DNA of 64,000 nt, from NCBI RefSeq assembly GCF_000154465.1, contig NZ_DS499580.1:62001-126000 (forward strand). The letters are read 5' to 3'. Position 1 is the stretch's first letter, and each line of letters begins with the position of its first letter. Shown piece by piece: positions 25,732 to 36,169 of the stretch. The position numbers and the translations under genes were made by a program. A model generated the notes under the pieces. The model was not told the origin of the DNA. It ran no database searches and saw only the letters and a list, made by a program, of their open reading frames with translations. Origin of the DNA: Alistipes putredinis DSM 17216. Its GTDB lineage: Bacteria > Bacteroidota > Bacteroidia > Bacteroidales > Rikenellaceae.

Positions 25732-26760
25732 TTATATGCAATCGCAATGCACAGAGCGATATTTATTGAGACATTTCTCAATTTTAGTCTTAATGCTCAT
25801 TCTGTATCTATCTGGAGCTAGGACTTCAACATCAGGTCCAAAAGCTAGAATTAATTGGTCGAGTTCTCGTGTTGGTATTACTTTAATAGTAACTATGCAC
25901 TTGTATTCATCAATAATTTTCTGTGAGGTGTGCAGTGGCTTTGAAACAATGTATTTAAATCGTTCTGAACTAAATTGCAAAATAATTGTTTCGGCTTCCT
26001 GTACTTCATAAGGCACCGATACCCCTACAATATCATCAAAGTAAGAGTTGAAATCCACAAGATCATTTTTACAGAATGGAACATCACTTCTAGTTATCCC
26101 TTCAATTCGGTCAAGGGCTCGGTTGACAATATAATCTTTCCCATTAATACGTCCGAATATGAACCATCTGTTATTATATTGTTTCATATAATATGGATGA
26201 AGCACATTCGTTGAACTAATGCCTGCGTGTGTTGTGTAGCTTACTTCGAGGGGCTGGTGATTGATTGTTGCGTCTATGAGAGTTGAAAGGTATTCAAGCC
26301 CTTTTAAACATGAGTTACACTGAAATGAAATAAGATTTTCTCTATCCGATTTTACTCCAAAACGAAGTTCTAGATTGGAGATAACATCTTCAAGCCAAGC
26401 ATTACCAGTAACTCCACGATATTTACTAAGCATTTCAATTATCGAGCGTAAAGAGTTAACCTCGGTAACCGATAGACCATTCTGGAAGATTGAATAGTTT
26501 GGCTCAGAATATCTGTAGTAGCATTTCTTTCCTCCAAATGGTTTGGCATCAAGATAGATGTTATCGGGTAGCATCTTTCTTATGGCATTTAAGTCACCTC
26601 GTAACTGACGCAATTTGATGGTGGAGTCTGAACCTTCCAATTCATAAAGATGATTGTTGACTATTTCAAGGAGATCTTCGATAGTATATTTCTTATTCCA
26701 ATCACTGAAGCATCTGTCCAGCACTTGATAACGATACTGAGCGTTTCTATTTTCTGACAT
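25732..26760 (-). CDS. WYL-domain transcriptional regulator of the defence operon
   Basis: 342 residues. The winged-helix N-terminus (residues 1-75, YQVLDRCFSDWNKKYTIEDLLEIV) is followed by a WYL domain around 150-235 (QPLEVSYTTHAGISSTNVLHPYYM, NRWFIFGRINGKDYIVNRALDRIEGI) and a C-terminal WCX-like dimerisation region. WYL proteins of this shape (BrxR, CapW) repress phage-defence operons until a ligand appears. It is the last gene of the operon, 2 bp after druE. The palindrome at the operon promoter and a near-identical copy inside this gene's own last codons are candidate binding sites. Confidence 0.87.
   Translation of the reverse strand: MSENRNAQYRYQVLDRCFSDWNKKYTIEDLLEIVNNHLYELEGSDSTIKLRQLRGDLNAIRKMLPDNIYLDAKPFGGKKCYYRYSEPNYSIFQNGLSVTEVNSLRSIIEMLSKYRGVTGNAWLEDVISNLELRFGVKSDRENLISFQCNSCLKGLEYLSTLIDATINHQPLEVSYTTHAGISSTNVLHPYYMKQYNNRWFIFGRINGKDYIVNRALDRIEGITRSDVPFCKNDLVDFNSYFDDIVGVSVPYEVQEAETIILQFSSERFKYIVSKPLHTSQKIIDEYKCIVTIKVIPTRELDQLILAFGPDVEVLAPDRYRMSIKTKIEKCLNKYRSVHCDCI
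25737..25754 (+). promoter_or_regulatory. Second operator-like site at the 3' end of the WYL gene
   Basis: TGCAATCGCAATGCACAG here matches TGCAATCACAATGCACAG at 36152-36169 in the druH promoter at 17 of 18 positions, in the same orientation. It overlaps the final codons of the WYL gene. It could be a second binding site for the WYL protein or the trace of a past rearrangement. Confidence 0.5.
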
Positions 26761-26762
26761 TG

Positions 26763-29700
26763 TTAGAGTTGCTTATATGAGATGGTGTAAAGTATTCCGT
26801 TTCCTATCTGCTGTTTGTTGAACAGTTCGAGATCTATATTCCAATCTTCTCTGAAATCGCGGTCGGTACATTCAGCGTTATCTCTTCCAAATGGTGCCCA
26901 TCCTTTTGCTATACCTGCGTCTGGACGTATACAGATTTCTGCATTATCCGCTTTAACCGTCAGACACCGTTCATGCTCAACATAACCTGTATCTTGAATT
27001 TCCGGTTCTATCCCGGTCAGTTCAAATATAGCATCCTTCAGGAAATGATTTCTCTTCTTACCGTTGGTAAAATCTTTTATAGCATTTACTGCCATATCTG
27101 GGTCATTAATTGAGACGATATTTGTGACAATAACTTTAATTGATACCAGAACTAAATCTGCTTCATTCTTCAGACTGGAAATCATTTTTGCCAAAAGCAT
27201 ACAGCCTAAGGGCGTTTTTAGGTATCTATCAGAATATTCAATAGAAACAGCCTTGCCTCGTAGGTTAGATATTATTCTATTCCAATTACCAGTTTCCGGA
27301 GCTTTCAGAGAATCAAAAAAACGACCCAACGAGCTGTGTTCTCTTATTCTATATTCGAACATAAAGGAAGAATCGTCCGATGAAAAGGCGCTCAACAGTT
27401 GCATTCTATTTATGTCGGCATAGGACAATGAATTTGGCTGTGTGGTTATGAATACATCTCCACTTCCCCAATTCTTAGAATAGGATGTATCAATATTTTT
27501 TCCAAAGTATGTTTTGACGATTCCGTCATTCATAATCACGACCATCAACGGAAATAATCCTGTCGGCAGTGTGTTTTCAAGACATTTAAAGTTGGTTTTA
27601 AATACCTCCGCAATTAAAGTTGCACTGTCTGCTGACGAGAGCGATTTTACATCTGGTACGCTTGGCAGTATAAAGGCAACGTCAACTCCTTCTAGAGATA
27701 GTTCTGTGAGAATTTTTTTAAATGGGAATGTTTCCGCATCCCATTGAGAAATGTTGTCGTTGACAAATATTCTGATACCAGAGATGTCCTTGTTCCGTGT
27801 GAGCTGATAAAACTCGGTCGTGATGTCTGATGTCACAACATGAGAATCAGGCATTAAATAAATAATTTCCTTTGGGGCAACACGGGCCTTGACTTCCTGT
27901 CTTAACCATTCTAGAGCCTTAGGCCGGTTAAGATAGTTCGTATACCATTGCGATCTGCGATCTATAAGGCACTTCGTGCAAGACCGTTCACAGTCGCATC
28001 TTTCAAGAGTCTCCAAAGCCATTTTTAGGACTTCATCTTTATATTCTCGGAAGAGCAATGAATAACCTGCACCACCGAGAGCAGTATCATATATGAAAAT
28101 AGAATGATTTATGCCATCATAGCCGAATTCAATTTCTCCATCGTTGACACCGAGCAGCTCCGTGAGTTTACGGCTAAGAATCACGCCGAGAGAATAGAGT
28201 GTCTCAGTGTCTTCTACCAGATTGTTGTCTTTGTCATAAAACTTGATCTCAACAAAGTCAGTCTGGTATCTTCCGACCAACAACACATGACGTCTTACTG
28301 CAGCACCGTCATTTTCGCCACCGGGACAAGAGGTCGAAGCTAGAAGATGTTTATGGTGCGACAGCATCCGCTCTGTGGTGTCTGGTGATTTTTCTGATTT
28401 CATTCTACCGCAATAAGGACAGAAAGCATATCCATACCCATTCGTTCCTTTATTATAAAAGAGAATCTCAGACCTTGGCGTTGAACAGCGGATAGACATT
28501 TTTGCAGAATTTGTCTTCAGAAGCCAGGCATCCATTTCAAGCAAAATAGGCTGAATGAAATTCATACTGCCGAGAGAGTCCATTTTTCGAGTCGGGGTCG
28601 AATCCCATGCTACGGAGAACGCAGCAGGTTCAACGACCTCTGTAAAACGCTGATCTGTCGATAGTGAGATGTCCTTTATGCCATGCATAGTTCCATGCCG
28701 ACCGCACTTGGGACAATCCGTCTTAGCACTTCCATAGATAATAGTTGTATAACCACAATGAGTGCAATTCTGTATGATATACCTTGAAGTGCTGTCATCG
28801 TATTTTGTCTTCAGACGAATACCATTGGTCTCATAGACCCATTCGTTTTTCACTACTGGATTACCGGGAGCATAAGAGGAGATGGCCTGACTTATATGCA
28901 ATGTCGGTGAGTTACCGTCAACCTTTTCCTTACCGCCTAGCAGACACTCAACTAGTCCTAAGGGTAAACCTGCACTTGGCAGAAAAGAATTTTCAGCAAG
29001 ATATGACAACATCGAGGTCTTAAAAAAATTTTCCTCTTGTTTCTCTATAGCTTTAATAGCATTGGTCGTTCCTGATTCATTCTTCAGAGATTCAATCGCC
29101 TTTGCAAGAGCTCCTTTATGAGCATCAAAGACATTGTAAACAGCAACTATGTCTTTTTTGACTACTTGTGCGACATCCGCCAATGTTATCTGAGCGAGAC
29201 TTGTTCCCTTGATTAATTTTAAATATGGTTCTTGAAGACGTTCAACCTTTCCGCTGATTACACTATCAATATAATTTAGAAACTTATCAAAGAAAGACAT
29301 CCCTTCTGCCGTGACAAAAAAATCCCTAAGAGTTGCCGTAACCCTGATTCCCCCTTGATCTGCTACAAAGGATGCGAATACCATCGCATTAACATGACGT
29401 TGAATCAACTGACGGCTTTCCAATTTTAACAATGGAGTTTCTGTTACATGTGTAATCGGATAATCTGGATTGTTCCATGTATGAGTTCCAATAGGATTGG
29501 GAGCACAAACAGTTAAAGCCAAGGCTTTAGTTTCACTTCTTCGTCCTGCACGTCCCGTACGCTGAAGGTAATTTGACGATTTTGGCGGCACATTATTCAT
29601 GACGACTTCTGTAATACCACCAATATCGACCCCCATCTCCATTGTTGTTGAGCAAGAAAGAATATTGATTTTCCCCTCATTAAACTCTCTTTCGTATCGG

Positions 29701-32700
29701 TCAAGATCTTCTGACGATTGCTGAGCTGAATGTTCAGCCGATATAAAAATCGGTTTTGAAGCAAATACTCTGGAGTTCATAACCCCGAACACACCAGCAG
29801 CCTTTTGTTCAGAGAAGTTCTTCTCAATCCATTCCATGACATTCTTTTCTGTCTGATCCGCAGACTTGAATGGGAAAAGCGGATTTACAAACTCCGTCTT
29901 GATTTTGAATCTATCGAAATTTTCACGACTGATGTAACCGTTCATTCTTGGGCTATAGCCACAGAACGGCGCATCTATAATAACATTGTCAACAGGACAG
30001 AGATAACCTTTTTCGATAAGTTGCAGCTTAACTTTATCCCCCATGAGATCGAGCATATATCCTTGATTTTCTACATCTGTTGCTTCAAGAACATTTTGTT
30101 TCAGGAAATCCCATGCGGCATCAAGTATTGAGTTGATGTCAGCAATCTTTATTTGATTGATTTGAGAAATATCATCATAATCTAGAACTGCACACAGAAG
30201 AAGAACGAGTCTATTCTGATTCTCATTAATACCTTTTGAACTTACATTGACTTTAAACCATTTCGATACAGGGCTCCCATTCTTCCTCAGTTCTGAATTT
30301 GAAGGATATATAGGAGAACAGTACTTATTTTGTGTAAGGTAATCTTTATAAGCTCCAGAAAGCATATAATGACGACCTCCACGAATGACATAATCCATAC
30401 AGATCTTGAGAAAATTCTGCCAGTCGGTGTCTGTACATCTTTTCTGAAGGAGTGCTGGGCATTTCGCATTTTTAAGTGCTGGATAGACAAGACGTACGAA
30501 TCCCATCGTTTCCAATGAGTTCGCCCGTTTAGGAATCCATCCGAATTGGTCGACAAGAAGTGCTTTCAGATAGTCCGTTGCATTCTCGAAATTTTTTCTG
30601 CCACGTGCTTTATCAACATGTTCATACAACTTCTTGAAATTTGAGTCATTTTCAAGAGACTGGCTTATTTGCCCCCATGATACCTCCTCTGGATTGGGGA
30701 TTACTGGTATGCCATTCTTTTTTTTTTCAAGTTGTTTAAATTTTTCAAAAAGTAAGGTCGGAAGATGTTCCCGAATACTCAGATATGCATTGTATTCTGC
30801 TTCCTCATCAGGAGTCAGACCACCAGGTTTCACATCATTCAAACGCATATCGGCAAGTTTATGAAAAATGGAAGCTCGAATCCATGAACGTTCTACATCC
30901 TGATTAAGTCCCATTGCAGAACGTGCAGACCCTTGACGGCTATCGGTAAATGTTATATACTTTCGGCCTTCATATACAACGTCTGCGTCATTACTGTCAA
31001 TGGGTTCGGCATTATCAAGAAGCAATGTTGCTAAAGTACGTCCAATTTGAGTAGCACTTATTCTGAGATAATCAAGGTTTTTAAACTCGCTGAGATTATT
31101 GCCACAATGAGGACAAAGAACATGATTATCTCCTGAGTGTCGAAGAGATTGATATATTACAGGAATACTTTCTTCACTTTTTAAAGAAGTAAAACACTTG
31201 TTGCTTCTATTGTCTTCAGGGACAAGTTCTATTTTACCATTCTGATGATTGAAGATGTGATATGTTCTATTCGCATTTTTCCTTAAACATGCTTTCTTCG
31301 GAATGGCGAAAAAGAAGCGAGAAAAGCCATCCGCCTCATTTTGCTCAACATCTTCTATATTTCCCATATCTTCCAAATCAATGAGATCTTCCTTTTGCTC
31401 ATAGAAAAGACTCTTGTCAAGATCAATTACATTGGTGTGCATCCTAAATCCCTTAGTTGTGTTTGTTTCACCCACTATAATGGGAGAGCCGCAAGACGAA
31501 CATGTAGCAAGTTCCAGCATCTTTGATTTACAAACTGGACAATTCATATTTTGATATGTTGTCAGACTTCCTATCGATAATCTATATCCCTTATGACGTT
31601 GACAATCAGGATTGGTGCAAACATACACTCCACTTATCGATCTAACAAATAAATGAGCACGTGTTGGCAATAAAGCTCCAAGGCCGCCTCCTTTGTTTAG
31701 ACCTTTCACTTTTTCTCCGAGAGCATCTATTATTTCCAATGAGGCATCCACATTTTTCCCGATTCCTTTATCAAGCATACGACCGATTTCCTTTGCTTTC
31801 AATACCGGCGAAGAGTTAAGCTTTTTTCTCAACTTCTCAATGTCAGAATAACTCAATTCGATACTAAACTTTTTGTTTATTTTGGACAATTGATCTTCTG
31901 CAATTCCCTTGTTTAGTTCTGGAATAATGCGCTTACCACTAATTATTTTTATATCTTCAAATGGTTTTCCAGTGAGTTGAGACACAAAAGTTTTTAGCTT
32001 TATCGTCGTTTTGGGGTCACTTTCATCACCGATAGTCGCTGATGTTACAGCAAAATTTACTTGATCAATAGTTACGCCAAAAGCATCTAGTACACGACGG
32101 ATTTGCAATGATAATTCAGCGGCTGAAGAGCCAGTATAAGTATGTGCTTCATCTAAAAGAATCCATTTGAGCTTACCTTTGGATTTTTCCAAGATTTCAC
32201 GGTCTTCTGCTCGTACCAACATATAGTTGAGCATAGTTGGATTAGTAAAGAGAATCTGAGGCGGAGTTTTCCTTATTTGAGGCCTTGTTACGAGCTGTGG
32301 ATAATGAGATGTAGTATATCTGTCAGACCGATTTTCTTTGTCGGTTTCTCCATTATATATCGCATAGGTAACCTTTTCGGGAAGAGCTTTGCACCAAGCA
32401 TGAATACGTTTCTGTTGGCTTTTCATCAGTGCATTCAAAGGATAAAGGAATATGGCCTGAACACAATTTTTTTCATTGGTTTTAGCCAAATCTTGCAAAA
32501 CTGGTATCATAAAACATTCTGTTTTACCTGATCCTGTTCCGGTAGTCACAACAATGGTTTGTGGTCGAGAAGAAAGCATAGTTCTCCAGCTTTCTGTTTG
32601 ATGCTTATAAGGATGCCTGTCTAATGGAAATCTCAAATCCTTGTCAATTCCTTCGCTACTCAGTGCATTAACAAATGAAGGAGTTAACAATCTGAGTTTA

Positions 32701-32906
32701 GAAGAATGTTCCTCAAAACTGTCGGCACTCTCCTCCCAAGGGAATATTGATTGGAATACAGGTTCTGCAAAAAGAGGCTCATCCTTAGTCAAAATCCTCT
32801 TGATATATTCTTGTTCTTGGGCTTGACCCTTGAACCAAAGAGAGGCAAGAGAATCTATTAATAATTCCTTGGCCTTATTGTAGAATGAAAAATAATTCAT
32901 ATTCAT
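26763..32906 (-). CDS. druE: Druantia DruE-like giant helicase with DUF1998 domain
   Basis: 2047 residues. Walker A GTGSGKT (123-129) and DEAH (252-255) head a SF2 helicase. Cys pairs follow (CTNPDCQRHKG about 430, CPVCKSKMLE and CSSC about 465-475). Helicase motifs V/VI lie near 1100-1125 (TTMEMGVDIGGITEVVMNNVPP, QRTGRAGRR). Near 1640 is the cysteine cluster CDCERSCTKCLID characteristic of DUF1998 proteins. Size and order fit DruE, the shared component of Druantia phage-defence systems. Its ATG overlaps the druH stop (ATGA), and the WYL gene follows 2 bp later, so the three form one operon. No frameshift or motif loss is seen, so the system looks intact. Confidence 0.88.
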   Translation of the reverse strand: MNMNYFSFYNKAKELLIDSLASLWFKGQAQEQEYIKRILTKDEPLFAEPVFQSIFPWEESADSFEEHSSKLRLLTPSFVNALSSEGIDKDLRFPLDRHPYKHQTESWRTMLSSRPQTIVVTTGTGSGKTECFMIPVLQDLAKTNEKNCVQAIFLYPLNALMKSQQKRIHAWCKALPEKVTYAIYNGETDKENRSDRYTTSHYPQLVTRPQIRKTPPQILFTNPTMLNYMLVRAEDREILEKSKGKLKWILLDEAHTYTGSSAAELSLQIRRVLDAFGVTIDQVNFAVTSATIGDESDPKTTIKLKTFVSQLTGKPFEDIKIISGKRIIPELNKGIAEDQLSKINKKFSIELSYSDIEKLRKKLNSSPVLKAKEIGRMLDKGIGKNVDASLEIIDALGEKVKGLNKGGGLGALLPTRAHLFVRSISGVYVCTNPDCQRHKGYRLSIGSLTTYQNMNCPVCKSKMLELATCSSCGSPIIVGETNTTKGFRMHTNVIDLDKSLFYEQKEDLIDLEDMGNIEDVEQNEADGFSRFFFAIPKKACLRKNANRTYHIFNHQNGKIELVPEDNRSNKCFTSLKSEESIPVIYQSLRHSGDNHVLCPHCGNNLSEFKNLDYLRISATQIGRTLATLLLDNAEPIDSNDADVVYEGRKYITFTDSRQGSARSAMGLNQDVERSWIRASIFHKLADMRLNDVKPGGLTPDEEAEYNAYLSIREHLPTLLFEKFKQLEKKKNGIPVIPNPEEVSWGQISQSLENDSNFKKLYEHVDKARGRKNFENATDYLKALLVDQFGWIPKRANSLETMGFVRLVYPALKNAKCPALLQKRCTDTDWQNFLKICMDYVIRGGRHYMLSGAYKDYLTQNKYCSPIYPSNSELRKNGSPVSKWFKVNVSSKGINENQNRLVLLLCAVLDYDDISQINQIKIADINSILDAAWDFLKQNVLEATDVENQGYMLDLMGDKVKLQLIEKGYLCPVDNVIIDAPFCGYSPRMNGYISRENFDRFKIKTEFVNPLFPFKSADQTEKNVMEWIEKNFSEQKAAGVFGVMNSRVFASKPIFISAEHSAQQSSEDLDRYEREFNEGKINILSCSTTMEMGVDIGGITEVVMNNVPPKSSNYLQRTGRAGRRSETKALALTVCAPNPIGTHTWNNPDYPITHVTETPLLKLESRQLIQRHVNAMVFASFVADQGGIRVTATLRDFFVTAEGMSFFDKFLNYIDSVISGKVERLQEPYLKLIKGTSLAQITLADVAQVVKKDIVAVYNVFDAHKGALAKAIESLKNESGTTNAIKAIEKQEENFFKTSMLSYLAENSFLPSAGLPLGLVECLLGGKEKVDGNSPTLHISQAISSYAPGNPVVKNEWVYETNGIRLKTKYDDSTSRYIIQNCTHCGYTTIIYGSAKTDCPKCGRHGTMHGIKDISLSTDQRFTEVVEPAAFSVAWDSTPTRKMDSLGSMNFIQPILLEMDAWLLKTNSAKMSIRCSTPRSEILFYNKGTNGYGYAFCPYCGRMKSEKSPDTTERMLSHHKHLLASTSCPGGENDGAAVRRHVLLVGRYQTDFVEIKFYDKDNNLVEDTETLYSLGVILSRKLTELLGVNDGEIEFGYDGINHSIFIYDTALGGAGYSLLFREYKDEVLKMALETLERCDCERSCTKCLIDRRSQWYTNYLNRPKALEWLRQEVKARVAPKEIIYLMPDSHVVTSDITTEFYQLTRNKDISGIRIFVNDNISQWDAETFPFKKILTELSLEGVDVAFILPSVPDVKSLSSADSATLIAEVFKTNFKCLENTLPTGLFPLMVVIMNDGIVKTYFGKNIDTSYSKNWGSGDVFITTQPNSLSYADINRMQLLSAFSSDDSSFMFEYRIREHSSLGRFFDSLKAPETGNWNRIISNLRGKAVSIEYSDRYLKTPLGCMLLAKMISSLKNEADLVLVSIKVIVTNIVSINDPDMAVNAIKDFTNGKKRNHFLKDAIFELTGIEPEIQDTGYVEHERCLTVKADNAEICIRPDAGIAKGWAPFGRDNAECTDRDFREDWNIDLELFNKQQIGNGILYTISYKQL

Positions 32907-35900
32907 TTGTTTACAATTTGTTTTACAGTTCCGATAAATATCTTACTGTAGGTTTCTTTAAAGTATTTTCGGTAAAAATTAGTGATACGAGCATAGTCTC
33001 GACTTTCTAATAAAAAAAGATTTGTGTGATTTTTTACTTGTGCGAAATTTTCCGCAGCACACATTGCGGACTCTATCATTACACGATAAGACTTGTGCAT
33101 CTCTTGGTCTACATAATATTTATTTTGAAGTACAAATCGGGTTATAGGTAGGTCTATATTGTTATCTGTATATCCATGTATTTTTGATTTAAATTGATTA
33201 ATGTCAGCTCTTGAGAAAATCCGGGCATCTCCGATATTCCCTCCCGCAACATATTGGGTAAGTTCAGACGCAACTTCTGCAGATAGTGTAGCGTTGAAAA
33301 GTGCATTTATCAATTCTGTAATCTCACCTAATTTTGTATTCATTATATTAATAAGTGTTGGGGGAAGCAAACGTATGAAACTCTCAATACATTCTCCCCA
33401 TACAGTGTGCGGAATCCAATGTACTGCAATGTTTAATTCATCTTCAAAACGGTCAATTTCTTGAATGAGAACATCGGAAGCGCCATTAAGCCAACAGGCT
33501 AATATTAGGTTTACCAATAATTTAGGGTCACGACCTATAGATTTGAAAGCATTATATGTAGTAAACGGAAGATTAAACTCTGAAATAATACGGAATGCTT
33601 TTACAGTTTTTGCCCAATACTCGCCGACAAAAACATCATCCTTGCTAAGCCTTTCACTCCAAAGTATTATGTTAGCAGCAGACATCTCTCCACGTACTTC
33701 CGAACTGTAATCTTCTTGTTCAAAATTGTAATACTTAGGAACAAGCCTGCGCGAACTTTCGGGACCAGAGAAAAGGATTGCTTCCGAATTCAAAAGCTCA
33801 TGAGGAATTGTAAACAAGTTCATTTGTCGGTTATACGGCTCAAGCTTTATTTGTACTAATTCAGCTGGTTTTATATTTTCTGAAACCGGCAGTGCATATA
33901 CATCACCGTCATATATGAAATCGGAAGTGTCTTCACTGGTATAATCTGTGATTCGAATTTTATCTGAACTCAACTCACTATCAAGAACAAATTTTCTTAT
34001 ATAGATGCGTTTGTCACATATTTTTAGTTCTATGGAACTACTACGGTCAAAAGTATTTGCACCATATAATTGAAACATTCTTGCAAACAAATCACGATAA
34101 TCGGATAATGGAACTATACCTTCAATTACTGGACTCTTAAGATGCTTGATTGTATCGTCATCCTCTATTTTATCAGATTTGTAAGTCACATCTATCATAC
34201 CAGACTGTCCATGACTGATTATATTAAAATATCTCAGGTTATCATAAGATATGATTTTTCCTGATGGCACAATTTTCCCTTCCAAATCAGATATTACTAT
34301 ACCCTCAAACGGTACTACAACAGATACTTTCAAAGGAGGATTATTCTCGGCAATTATTTTTAAATTACACGTAGGAGAATATTTAGAAGCACAGGCATCT
34401 CTGGAAATCCTCCAGGTATTTTTATCCGTCATTTCAACAGATAAGTTTTCGCACTCATCAACTTTTGCAGAGATAACATGGCGAGAATCTAGGTGTAGTT
34501 CTGTGGAAAACATCGTTTCGTTGCGAGAGGCAAATGTCATATCGTCTATGAAATAAAATGTTTCCATCACGTATTTATTGTCAGGAAATTCAACCTTGAT
34601 ATCAACAAGCCCAAATGGCAAAAGGCATGAATTGGACAAGTTCCGCCACTCAGCTTTACTATTATGAATACGATATTTAGGCTTGATATTCCCGACTCTG
34701 GTGCCAGTTTGGTCAAAAACGCTTATTACTGGAATGCGAGTCAATAACTTAAAATTAGATTGCTCTACCCATTGTATATATGTACCTCTGAATTCAGCAC
34801 TATAAGGCGTGAATTCATTGGTTATGGTTATATCCTCATTCGACATGCAATTGTGTAAATCTACTTTATCAGTAAACTTAATCGCCGAATAAAGTTCTCC
34901 ATTTAGTAATAGTTTATGACTACCATCACACTTCCAATTAGTGGAGAAAACTGCTATATTATTTTCAGCATTCACTGTCGATTTCAAAGAATATACATTA
35001 TCATCAAGCATTTGGAAAACCTGAGGGCATTCAAAATTCGGAGGATAACTACCACATAAAGTTGGAAACAATCTGTCATCGTTGTCACACCTGATCTTAA
35101 CTTCAACTACAGGTTCTCCACTCCACTTTATATCATTTGCTACGCCAACAGTTATACGAGAATATATCGCACCGATAACCTCTCCTACGTCATCTTTAAC
35201 TAGGGATTTTCTTACATACTTTCCAACAAGTATACCAGAGACAAACACATCGAAGGTGTAGCACGATTGATAGTTTAGACCTTCAATAGATTTTGATGAA
35301 ATCTCTTTTACTATATTTAAATTGACAAAAAGATTTGCAGTTTCACTTGAGGTCAAACGTAGTTTCCAACTTAGAGAAAGTGGTTTAGTTCTATGTTCAC
35401 TCTTAACTCGCCGGTATTCTCTTTTTAATGATTTAGTCAGTTCCGACAAAGAGGAATCCGTATCATCATATGGTAGCCAGCGGTCTTCTTCGGATATGAT
35501 TGCATGAGCGATCTGTAATGAAACATCGTAAATATTGTCATTTTTGAATGCTTTCCCAAGATAAGCTATACAATTAAAATTCTTGATTAAATCTATATTA
35601 TTATCATCCCAATCAATATTTATTGAAGACAATTCTTCAACCAATCCAATGAGAAAACGTGAAAACCCGCTAAGATTAGTTCCGTTCTTTATGTAATTTA
35701 CAGGAAGACCTCCTTGATTTAATAAAGTTCTAAAATATTCATTCCCCTTGAGAGAGTGAATAAATGCAAATCCATGACTTTTAAGCCCATGACGTGCAGC
35801 TTTATATAGTTGCTCCCAACAATAATGAGGCAGTCCTAATCCGACTGCAACATCTTCTCTGGAAGGAATTCCTCCATTATAGTCTCTTCTCCACCATTCA

Positions 35901-36100
35901 GCGTAACACAAGGCCGCCTCAATTCCAAAATCTTCTAATCGATACGCATTTTGGGCAAGAGTCTCCTTTAAGTTTGTATATTCTTCCTCGGTTAATTTAA
36001 GTTTCCAAAGGGGCATATCTGGGGTTATGGACGGTCTGTTACGAGCATCCAAAATCCTCATCAAAACAACATGCTGTTCACTATTGCATATATTAACCAT
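32903..36100 (-). CDS. druH: Druantia type III DruH-like protein
   Basis: 1065 residues with no enzymatic motif that I can recognise. An N-terminal segment has AEWWRRDYNGGIPSREDVAVGLGL (about residues 68-90), a signature of a family of large proteins found beside DruE. The middle (about 250-700) is beta-rich, and the C-terminal third is helical. Druantia type III consists of just DruH and DruE, which matches the two-gene arrangement here. First gene of the operon; its promoter overlaps a palindrome. The type III call rests on gene order, length and the absence of druA-D or druM/F/G nearby. Confidence 0.78.
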   Translation of the reverse strand: MVNICNSEQHVVLMRILDARNRPSITPDMPLWKLKLTEEEYTNLKETLAQNAYRLEDFGIEAALCYAEWWRRDYNGGIPSREDVAVGLGLPHYCWEQLYKAARHGLKSHGFAFIHSLKGNEYFRTLLNQGGLPVNYIKNGTNLSGFSRFLIGLVEELSSINIDWDDNNIDLIKNFNCIAYLGKAFKNDNIYDVSLQIAHAIISEEDRWLPYDDTDSSLSELTKSLKREYRRVKSEHRTKPLSLSWKLRLTSSETANLFVNLNIVKEISSKSIEGLNYQSCYTFDVFVSGILVGKYVRKSLVKDDVGEVIGAIYSRITVGVANDIKWSGEPVVEVKIRCDNDDRLFPTLCGSYPPNFECPQVFQMLDDNVYSLKSTVNAENNIAVFSTNWKCDGSHKLLLNGELYSAIKFTDKVDLHNCMSNEDITITNEFTPYSAEFRGTYIQWVEQSNFKLLTRIPVISVFDQTGTRVGNIKPKYRIHNSKAEWRNLSNSCLLPFGLVDIKVEFPDNKYVMETFYFIDDMTFASRNETMFSTELHLDSRHVISAKVDECENLSVEMTDKNTWRISRDACASKYSPTCNLKIIAENNPPLKVSVVVPFEGIVISDLEGKIVPSGKIISYDNLRYFNIISHGQSGMIDVTYKSDKIEDDDTIKHLKSPVIEGIVPLSDYRDLFARMFQLYGANTFDRSSSIELKICDKRIYIRKFVLDSELSSDKIRITDYTSEDTSDFIYDGDVYALPVSENIKPAELVQIKLEPYNRQMNLFTIPHELLNSEAILFSGPESSRRLVPKYYNFEQEDYSSEVRGEMSAANIILWSERLSKDDVFVGEYWAKTVKAFRIISEFNLPFTTYNAFKSIGRDPKLLVNLILACWLNGASDVLIQEIDRFEDELNIAVHWIPHTVWGECIESFIRLLPPTLINIMNTKLGEITELINALFNATLSAEVASELTQYVAGGNIGDARIFSRADINQFKSKIHGYTDNNIDLPITRFVLQNKYYVDQEMHKSYRVMIESAMCAAENFAQVKNHTNLFLLESRDYARITNFYRKYFKETYSKIFIGTVKQIVNK

Positions 36101-36133
36101 GTTCTAAAAATCAATTGGTTTATAATCTTTTGT

Positions 36134-36169
36134 AAAGATAGCGCAATTCTGTGCAATCACAATGCACAG
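36134..36169 (-). promoter_or_regulatory. Promoter and palindromic operator of the defence operon
   Basis: Minus-strand TATCTTTA (plus-strand 36134-36141) resembles the Bacteroidetes -7 box TAnnTTTG, with ATTG 19 bp upstream as a weak -33. That -33 lies inside the 21-bp palindrome 36149-36169 (arms CTGTGCA/TGCACAG, 7-bp spacer). A repressor bound there would block the promoter. The WYL protein encoded in the operon is the obvious candidate. Confidence 0.6.
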
